The translations under genes were made by a program, and so were the position numbers. A stretch of DNA of 64,000 nucleotides from JAAXGX01 sp965203565 (GTDB lineage: Bacteria > Acidobacteriota > Vicinamibacteria > Vicinamibacterales > UBA8438): NCBI GenBank assembly GCA_965203565.1, contig OZ241896.1:1736001-1800000 (forward strand), read 5' to 3'. The notes beneath the pieces were generated by a model. That model was not told the origin of the DNA. It ran no database searches and saw nothing but the letters and a program-made list of their open reading frames with translations. This document shows positions 58,287-64,000 of this stretch, one piece after another. How positions within the stretch are numbered: the stretch's first letter is position 1; each line of letters begins with the position of its first letter.

Positions 58287-60692
58287 ATGAGCACGAACAG
58301 GGCGAACATGAGCACGAATACGGAGAGGCGGCGCGCACGGCGCCGGACCGCCGCCTGCCTGCTCGCCGCCGCGCTGGCGGCCTCCGGTCTCGCGCCCGGC
58401 GCGGCCGGCCAGGACGCCGGCGGCGCGATAGCCGGGACGGTCCGCGACGACAGCGGGGCCGTCCTGCCGGGGGTGACGGTGACGGCGACGAGCGTCCGCA
58501 GCGGCCTGTCGCGGCGCGTCGTCAGCGACAGCCGGGGCGAGTACGTGGCGCCCGGGCTGGCCGCCGGCGACTACGAGGTGCAGGCGGTCCTGCCCGGATT
58601 CCGGACCGAGCCGCGCACGGTGACGGTGCGCGCCGGCGACGTCGCGCTCGACCTCGTGCTCGGCATCGCGCCTGTCGCCGAGACGGTCACGGTGACCCGG
58701 ACCGACCGGCGGCTTGCGGCGGTGCCCAGCTCGATCGCCGTCGTGCAGCGCGACGCGATCGAGGTCGGGCAGCGCCGCGCCTCCCTCGACGAAGCGCTCC
58801 GCGGCATCCCGGGCCTGTTCGTGCAGAACCGCCGCAACTACGGCCTCTCGGGCGGGATCGGGCTCAGCATCCGGGCGCCGGAGCCGCGGTTCGGCCTGCG
58901 CGGCCTGGCGATCCTCCAGGACGGCATCCCGATCACGACCGCCGACGGCACCACCGAGCCCGGCAACGTCGATCTCGGCTCGGTCGGCCGGATCGACGTC
59001 ATCCGCGGCCCGAGCTCGGTGCTGTACGGCAACTCGGCCGGCGGCGTGATCAACCTGAGCACGACGTTCGACACGACGCGCCGGCTGACGTTCCGGCCCG
59101 ACGTGCAGTTCGGCGGCCACGGCTACAACCGGCAGCAGCTTCGGGTCGACGGGGGCGGCGTCGGGACGCAGTTCATGGCCAGCGTCAGCCGGTTCGAGAC
59201 CGACGGCTTCCGCCAGAACGGCCACGCGGAGATCACGCAGGCGAACGTCGTCGTGCGGCGGGAGCTGTCGGCCGACACCGAGATCCGGGGCGTCTTCAAC
59301 CTGTACGACTCGCCGTTCGCCGAGAGCCCGAGCTTCCTGAACCGGACCGACGCGATGGCCGATCCGGTGCGCGGCCCGGACGGCGAATGCCTCTCCGGCG
59401 CCTGCCTGGCCCGCGGCGTTGCGGTGACGCGCGGCTGGGGCGAGGGGGCCGGCCAGGGGCAGGGCGGCGTGACGGTGGAGCACCGCTTCAGCGAGACGCA
59501 GCAGTTCCGGGCGACCGGGTGGGGGATGTGGCGCAACCTGGAGGCGATCGGCGCCTTCCGGAACATCGACCTCGGCCGGACCGGGTTCGGGTTCCGCTCG
59601 GAGTACCTGGGCGGCGCGCAGACCGGCGCGGTGGCGCTCGACTGGGCGGTCGGTTTCGACCTCGCCACCCAGAACGACGACCGGAAGGAGTACGCTCAGC
59701 TCAGCCGCCTTCACCTGCCGGGCGAAGTGGACGTCAGCGGCCGGCTGCTCCAGGACCAGACCGAGGACGTGCTGTCGCTCGGCCCGTTCGCGCAGATCGG
59801 GATCGCGCCGACCGACCGCGTGCGGCTGACCGCCGGCGTCCGCTGGAACTACTACGACTTCCGCGCCGGCGACCGGCGGCTGGAGGACGGCGACCAGTCG
59901 GGCGACCGGACGATGGACGCGGTCAGCCCGTCGGTCGGGGTGACGGTGGCGGCGGCGCGCAACGTGAACCTGTTCGCGAACTTCGCCACCGCCTACGAGA
60001 CCCCGACCACCGTCGAGCTGTCGAACACGCCGACCGGCGCGGGCGGGTTCAACCAGGACCTCGAGCCGGAGGACCTGTCCAGCTTCGAGTTCGGCGTCCG
60101 GGGCCTCGCCGAGCCGGCGCGCCTCCGGTACGAGGTGGCGTTCTACACGGCGAACGTCACGAACGCGTTCGTGCCGGTCCAGCGGCCGGACGACGAGATC
60201 TTCCAGGTCAACGCCGGCGAGACTTCCCGGAACGGGCTGGAGGCGCTGATCGAATGGGCGCCCGACGCCGCGTTCAGCACCCGGTTCGCGTACACGTACC
60301 AGGACTTCGCGTTCGACCGGTTCGTCCTCGGCGGGACCGACTTCGCCGGCGCCGACGAGCCGGGCGCGCCGCCCCACCGGCTGTTCTGGGGCGTCACCCA
60401 CCGCGCGCCGTTCGGCCTGACGTCGATGGCGACGGTCCGCTGGGTGGACGAGTACGCCGTCAACAACGCGAACACCGCCTTCAACTGGGCGTACACGGTG
60501 GTCGACCTTCGCTTCGCCTTCGACGCCGCCGGCGGCGCCGCCGACTTCCGGCCGTTCGTCGGGATCGACAACCTGTTCGGCGAACGGTACAACTCCTCGA
60601 CGATCACGAACGCGTTCGGCGGGCGGTACTACGAGCCGTCGCCCGGCCGGGAGGTGTACGCGGGCGTGACGGTCGGGTTCGGGGTCCGATGA
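58287..60692 (+). CDS. TonB-dependent receptor with CarboxypepD_reg domain
   Basis: 801-aa outer-membrane receptor. Signal peptide (LLAAALAASGLAPGAAG); carboxypeptidase regulatory-like domain at about 45-125 (GGAIAGTVRDDSGAVLPGVTVTA ... GEYVAPGLAAGDYEV); plug at about 135-255 (VPSSIAVVQRDAIE ... GRIDVIRGPSSVLYGNSAGGVINL); and a 22-strand barrel to the C-terminus (FATAYETPTTVELSNTP, FGVRGLAEPARLRYEVAFYTANV, PFVGIDNLFGERYN). The plug resembles siderophore-type receptors. Two in-frame ATGs (58287, 58308) arise from a local 21-bp repeat. The stop overlaps the MoxR ATG (ATGA), so the two are coupled. Confidence 0.88.
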   Translation: MSTNRANMSTNTERRRARRRTAACLLAAALAASGLAPGAAGQDAGGAIAGTVRDDSGAVLPGVTVTATSVRSGLSRRVVSDSRGEYVAPGLAAGDYEVQAVLPGFRTEPRTVTVRAGDVALDLVLGIAPVAETVTVTRTDRRLAAVPSSIAVVQRDAIEVGQRRASLDEALRGIPGLFVQNRRNYGLSGGIGLSIRAPEPRFGLRGLAILQDGIPITTADGTTEPGNVDLGSVGRIDVIRGPSSVLYGNSAGGVINLSTTFDTTRRLTFRPDVQFGGHGYNRQQLRVDGGGVGTQFMASVSRFETDGFRQNGHAEITQANVVVRRELSADTEIRGVFNLYDSPFAESPSFLNRTDAMADPVRGPDGECLSGACLARGVAVTRGWGEGAGQGQGGVTVEHRFSETQQFRATGWGMWRNLEAIGAFRNIDLGRTGFGFRSEYLGGAQTGAVALDWAVGFDLATQNDDRKEYAQLSRLHLPGEVDVSGRLLQDQTEDVLSLGPFAQIGIAPTDRVRLTAGVRWNYYDFRAGDRRLEDGDQSGDRTMDAVSPSVGVTVAAARNVNLFANFATAYETPTTVELSNTPTGAGGFNQDLEPEDLSSFEFGVRGLAEPARLRYEVAFYTANVTNAFVPVQRPDDEIFQVNAGETSRNGLEALIEWAPDAAFSTRFAYTYQDFAFDRFVLGGTDFAGADEPGAPPHRLFWGVTHRAPFGLTSMATVRWVDEYAVNNANTAFNWAYTVVDLRFAFDAAGGAADFRPFVGIDNLFGERYNSSTITNAFGGRYYEPSPGREVYAGVTVGFGVR

Positions 60693-61864
60693 CGATGACG
60701 ACGACCGTGACGAGCACGAGCGAGACGGCGGCGGCCGCGGCCGCCGGGCCGCCGGCCGAAGCGAAGCCGGCCATCGACCTCGACCGCGCCCGGGAGGTGG
60801 TGGACCGGTTCCAGCGCGAGTCGACCAAGTGGCTGTACGGCCTCGACGACGCCGCCCGGATCCTGTCGTGGGCCTTCTTCACGCTGCTGCCGTACACCGA
60901 CAAGCTGAGCCAGGGGAAGCTGCTGCGCCAGCCGCACGTGATGTTCCGCGGGCCGACCGGCACCGGCAAGACCGACCTGGTCAGCGCGTGCGCGATGGCG
61001 GTGGACGCGAAGTTCGAGCGGATCCAGGGGCTGCCGACCTACATGCCGGAGGACATCCTCGGCTACGAGACGATCGTCGAGGAGCTCGACGGGACGCGGA
61101 AGATCCATTTCAAGCCGGGAAAGCTGATGGCCCACATCGTCCTGATCGACGAGGACAACCGGCTGTCGGGCAAGACGAAGGCGGCCGTGCTCGAAGGGAT
61201 GGAGGAAAGCTCGGCGACCCTGTCGTCCGACTACGGCAACCTCGCCGAAGGGAAGATGCTGCCGCTCTTCCCGCTGTCGTGCGACTTCAACGACATCGAC
61301 GGCCCGCGCTTCTTCATGGTGATCTGCACCGAGAACATCTTCGGCGAGGAGGAGGGGACGTTCGCCAACCCGGTGGCCCAGCTCGACCGCACGACGCTCT
61401 CCATCAACATGATGGACCCGGAGCACGAGGAGGACGAGCTGAAGATCAGCGCCCACAACGTGGTCGGCAAGCACGTGGAGAAGCTGACCAACCTGTACGA
61501 GGTGCTCGACATCGCCCGCTTCATCTTCGACAACGTGAAGATCTCCGACTACGGCCAGCAGTACAAGGTGCGCCTGCTGCGCAACACGCGCCCGCACCGG
61601 GCGCAGGGCCGGGCGGCCCGGACGGTCCGCGAGTACGTCCGGGTCGGCATCTCGCCGCGCGTCCACTTCCATCTCGAGGCGGTCGCCCGCACGTTCGCCT
61701 TCTTCAACGGGGACACCGTCATCACCCCCGACCACATCAAGGCGGTGGCCGAGCCGGTGCTGGCCCACCGGCTGGTGCTGAAGGAGGGGATGGAGTTCTC
61801 GGTCGTCAAGGAGGAGCTGCTCGGGAAGATCATCCAGGACATGGAGGTTCCTCCGTGGAAGTAG
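60689..61864 (+). CDS. MoxR-family AAA+ ATPase (with DUF58 partner)
   Basis: 391 aa. The N-terminal Thr/Ala-rich tail is followed by an AAA_3 core with P-loop GPTGTGKT (88-95), a Walker B-like IVLIDEDNRLSGKTKAAVLEGMEE, sensor FFMVICTENIFGEEEGTFANPVAQLDRTTLSI and a C-terminal lid with ISPRVHFHLEAVARTFAFFNGD. MoxR proteins act as chaperones, usually with VWA/DUF58 partners. It is longer than typical MoxR (about 310-330) because of insertions in the lid. It overlaps the DUF58 gene by 10 nt. Confidence 0.87.
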   Translation: MTMTTTVTSTSETAAAAAAGPPAEAKPAIDLDRAREVVDRFQRESTKWLYGLDDAARILSWAFFTLLPYTDKLSQGKLLRQPHVMFRGPTGTGKTDLVSACAMAVDAKFERIQGLPTYMPEDILGYETIVEELDGTRKIHFKPGKLMAHIVLIDEDNRLSGKTKAAVLEGMEESSATLSSDYGNLAEGKMLPLFPLSCDFNDIDGPRFFMVICTENIFGEEEGTFANPVAQLDRTTLSINMMDPEHEEDELKISAHNVVGKHVEKLTNLYEVLDIARFIFDNVKISDYGQQYKVRLLRNTRPHRAQGRAARTVREYVRVGISPRVHFHLEAVARTFAFFNGDTVITPDHIKAVAEPVLAHRLVLKEGMEFSVVKEELLGKIIQDMEVPPWK

Positions 61865-62772
61865 AGGAGGTCTTCGCACGGTTCCGCGACATCAAGCACA
61901 GCATCAAGGCGAAGCGCAAGGCGACCAGCATCCATTACGGCGAGCATCGGAGCGGCTTCAAGGGATCGGGATACGACATCGTCGGCGTCGACGAGTGGCG
62001 GCCGGGCCAGCCGCTCAAGGACATCGCCTGGTCGCTCAGCCTCAAGACGTTCCCCGACCGGCTGTTCCGGATCGAGCGGATGGAGCCGAAGGAGCTCCGC
62101 ACGCTGATCGTGGCCGACCTGTCGTACTCGACCCTGTTCCGGATCTCCCGCGCCGCGAACAAGGGGCTGCTCCTGCTCGAGCTGATCGGGAACATCGGCC
62201 TGACGCGCGCCAACATCCGCGACCCGGTCGGCCTGCTCGGCTTCTCGGATCGGATCGAGCTGTACATGAAGCCGCGGCTCGGCTCGCCGCAGGTGTTCCA
62301 CATGGCGCAGCAGATCTTCGACAAGCTGGCGCTCGAGCGCGAGTTCCCGTCGCGGCGGCGCGCCGACTTCTCGGTGGCGATCGACTTCATGATGGCCCGC
62401 CTCAAGACGGGGCACTCGGTGGTCGTCCTCTCCGATCTGGTCGATTTCCTCAACGACCCGGAGTCGATCGACGTCACGCGGCTGCGGACGCTCGCGGCGA
62501 AGCACGATATGATGATGCTCATCCTCGACGACCCGGAGGAGTACCGGGTGAAGAGCCGCCTGGGGTACATCCGGATCTCGGACATGGAGACCGGCAGGCA
62601 GACGGTGATCTCCGCGCGGAAGGCGGGGGCGATCCGGCGGCGGATCGAGGAGGCGCAGGAGGAAGTGCAGTACCGGCTGAAGCGCCTGTGCGGGATCGAT
62701 TCGGTGGTGCTGGCGCCCGGGAACCACGCGGACGAGCTCGCGAAGTTCCTGGTGGCGCGGATATCCCGCTGA
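61855..62772 (+). CDS. DUF58-domain protein
   Basis: 305 aa, GTG start inside the end of the MoxR gene. It has the DUF58 signature HYGEHRSGFKGSGYDIVGVDEWRPGQPLKDIAWSLSLKTFPDRLFRIERMEPKELRTLIVADLSYS, with a VWA-like fold (DLSYS at the MIDAS position, lacking a full DxSxS) and FLVARISR end. It has no membrane helices, unlike many DUF58 proteins. It is a presumed substrate or partner of the MoxR ATPase. Confidence 0.85.
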   Translation: MEVEEVFARFRDIKHSIKAKRKATSIHYGEHRSGFKGSGYDIVGVDEWRPGQPLKDIAWSLSLKTFPDRLFRIERMEPKELRTLIVADLSYSTLFRISRAANKGLLLLELIGNIGLTRANIRDPVGLLGFSDRIELYMKPRLGSPQVFHMAQQIFDKLALEREFPSRRRADFSVAIDFMMARLKTGHSVVVLSDLVDFLNDPESIDVTRLRTLAAKHDMMMLILDDPEEYRVKSRLGYIRISDMETGRQTVISARKAGAIRRRIEEAQEEVQYRLKRLCGIDSVVLAPGNHADELAKFLVARISR

Positions 62773-62795
62773 GCCGGCGGCAGGAGGCGCGGGAG

Positions 62796-63950
62796 GTGGG
62801 TGGTGGCGACGTGACGAAACGCAGCTGGACTGTCCGTGGGGCGGCGGCGGCGCTGGCGGCGGCGGTCCCGATGGCGGCCGGCGCGCCGAGCCTCGCGGCC
62901 GCCGCGGCGCAGCAGGTCCCGGGCGAAGCGCCGGCCGAGGAGTCGCTGGTCCGCGTGGAGACGCTCGACCTCGAGCCGACCGTCGTCAAGACCGGCGACC
63001 CGATCGCGCAGACGTACCGCGTGCGGTTCCCGGACCTGATCGGCGCGGGGCAGGAGATCATCGTCCTGGAGGACCGGATGGCGCCCGAGACGCTGCCGGT
63101 CCACCCGTTCGAGGGGCTGTCGCTCGACGTCCGGAAGCGGCGGGTCGGCGACGAGCACGTCTGGGACTTCGACTACCGCTTCCGGCTGATCGCCCCGGAG
63201 AAGTCGACGTACGTGCTGCCCGGTTTCAGCTTCTACTACCTCGTCCGCGACCTCGGCGAGGACGTCGAGGACGCCGAGGTCCGGCAGGTGGACGGGGGCG
63301 GCAACCTCGTCCGGTACGTGACCACCCTGACCGACGCGCCTCAGCTCGACGTCCGTGACACGATCGAGCTGGGCGTTTTCGCCGGCCGGGCCGCCGCCTT
63401 CCGCGCCGTCGCCTGGGTCGTGGCGCCGCTGCCGCTCCTCGTCTGGGCGGCGCTGCTCGTCCGGCAGGCCCGGCGCCCGAAGGCGGTCTCGGAGGCTAAG
63501 CGGAAGGAGACGGAGGAGCTGGAGCGGATCGACGCGCAGATCCCGGTCCCGCCGTCGATCTGGCAGGCGCGGCGCAACCTGCTGCGGCAGGTCCGGACGC
63601 TCGACGAGGCCGCGGCGTCCGGCAACGGCGCCGCGTCGGAGGAGATCCGGCGCGGCCTGATCATCTGCGGGCGCGAGTACCTGCAGGCGGAGCTTCCGGA
63701 CCTGCACGCCGGCGACACGCCGAAGGAGATCGGCGCGTACGTCGCCGGGATGCGGGACGGGCCGCGCAAGGAGGCGCTCGGCCGGCTCGCCGCGCGGCTG
63801 GTGGAGCACCAGTCGCGCCTGGAGCAGGGCGCGCCGCCGCCGATCGCCGATCCGGCGGACGAGGCGCGCACGTTCGAGGAGGCGCTGACCATGCTGCGGC
63901 CGCACGTCCGGCTGTGGCGGCGGATCAAGGCGCTGGCCGGGGCGCGCTGA
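62796..63950 (+). CDS. membrane protein of a MoxR/DUF58/VWA cluster (BatD/DUF4381-like)
   Basis: 384 aa. The GTG start at 62796 is preceded by AGGAGG at 62782-62787; a GTG at 62811 is the alternative. Signal peptide (GAAAALAAAVPMAAGAPSLAAAAA), a periplasmic beta-rich domain (about 45-185; RVETLDLEPTVVKTGDPIAQTYRVRF ... STYVLPGFSFYYLV), one helix (VAWVVAPLPLLVWAALLV), then a cytosolic coiled region SEAKRKETEELERIDAQIPVPPSIWQARRNLLRQVR. It resembles BatD/DUF4381-type proteins in position and topology; the exact family is not certain. Confidence 0.7.
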   Translation: MGGGDVTKRSWTVRGAAAALAAAVPMAAGAPSLAAAAAQQVPGEAPAEESLVRVETLDLEPTVVKTGDPIAQTYRVRFPDLIGAGQEIIVLEDRMAPETLPVHPFEGLSLDVRKRRVGDEHVWDFDYRFRLIAPEKSTYVLPGFSFYYLVRDLGEDVEDAEVRQVDGGGNLVRYVTTLTDAPQLDVRDTIELGVFAGRAAAFRAVAWVVAPLPLLVWAALLVRQARRPKAVSEAKRKETEELERIDAQIPVPPSIWQARRNLLRQVRTLDEAAASGNGAASEEIRRGLIICGREYLQAELPDLHAGDTPKEIGAYVAGMRDGPRKEALGRLAARLVEHQSRLEQGAPPPIADPADEARTFEEALTMLRPHVRLWRRIKALAGAR

Positions 63951-63969
63951 ACGCGGCGGCGATGACGCG

Positions 63970-64000
63970 ATGCTGATGACGTGGGACGAGTTCGCCGCCT
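63970..64000 (+). CDS. 5' start of next gene (likely VWA/BatA-like), truncated by window
   Basis: An ATG 20 nt after the previous stop opens MLMTWDEFAA and runs off the right edge. In MoxR/DUF58 operons the next gene is usually a membrane VWA (BatA/BatB) protein, so that is the expected identity. The visible codons are too few to prove it. Confidence 0.35.
   Translation, partial: MLMTWDEFAA

Noticed and set aside
57338..60688. Very long plus-strand frame ahead of the MoxR ATPase
   Set aside because: It overlaps the OFA transporter and the TonB receptor in another frame and shows only Arg/Pro-rich shadow sequence; MoxR begins at 60689.

Overview
The window is GC-rich (roughly 70 percent by eye), gene-dense DNA from a bacterial chromosome. 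The gene content suggests a Gram-negative heterotroph, most like Acidobacteriota (Vicinamibacteria-type) or a relative. It holds a TonB-dependent receptor with an N-terminal carboxypeptidase-regulatory domain, osmoregulated periplasmic glucan genes, LVIVD and PQQ-type propellers, DUF2911, CehA-type PHP hydrolases, cytochrome c/copper monooxygenase fusions, Ku/LigD and a cox-type molybdenum hydroxylase cluster. The taxonomic call is inference; there is no rRNA in the window.

Layout. 0.1-1.9 kb: an IS3-type element sits inside the 3' part of an IS630-type transposase. 1.9-4.3 kb (minus): a UPF0324 membrane protein, a C-terminal aquaporin relic and a DUF1223 secreted thioredoxin-like protein. 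4.4-8.9 kb (plus): two exported alpha/beta hydrolases, then bioF and bioD, then only the first codons of a probable bioA. 9-11 kb: divergent RibD-reductase-like and GTP cyclohydrolase II genes. 11-14.9 kb: an old imperfect tandem duplication; the left copy has a gutted RTX gene, a broken hicA, an intact-looking hicB and a creatininase fragment, and the right copy has the intact RTX gene, hicBA and creatininase. 14.7-22.1 kb: creatininase, FkbM methyltransferase, cytochrome b561 and an LTA-synthase-like sulfatase (minus), divergent from opgG-opgH (plus). 22-26 kb (minus): propeller proteins, a double-VOC protein and a membrane coiled-coil protein encoded by a perfect 21-bp minisatellite.

26-32.6 kb (plus): two paralogous gene pairs, each a cytochrome c fused to a PHM-like copper monooxygenase followed by a secreted protein of unknown family. 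Between them lie an NTF2-like double-domain protein and a DUF2911 protein. 32.6-36.6 kb: a less GC-rich envelope-glycan block (GT39-like, GT4, YdcF-like) next to tRNA-Lys(CUU) and tRNA-Arg(CCG). 37-42.5 kb: a small secreted protein, a CehA-type hydrolase and divergent ligD/ku. 42.5-53 kb (minus): coxS-L-M-D...E-G and a PQQ-type propeller, with a foreign-looking SxtJ/DUF5989/carbamoyltransferase cassette between coxD and coxE. 53-58.2 kb: polyphosphate:AMP phosphotransferase, BON protein, AtoE-type transporter and OFA-type MFS transporter. 58.3-64 kb (plus): a TonB-dependent receptor translationally coupled to a MoxR/DUF58/membrane-protein operon that runs off the right edge.

A family of about 55-bp dispersed repeats occurs at least six times (near 11.7, 14.7, 22.0, 37.4, 37.5 and 41.5 kb), usually at gene ends. 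Two copies form an inverted pair at 37.40-37.56 kb. The items I rate most worth checking are the paired cytochrome c/copper monooxygenase modules, the cassette that splits the cox operon, the dispersed repeat family, and the RTX/hicBA tandem duplication.
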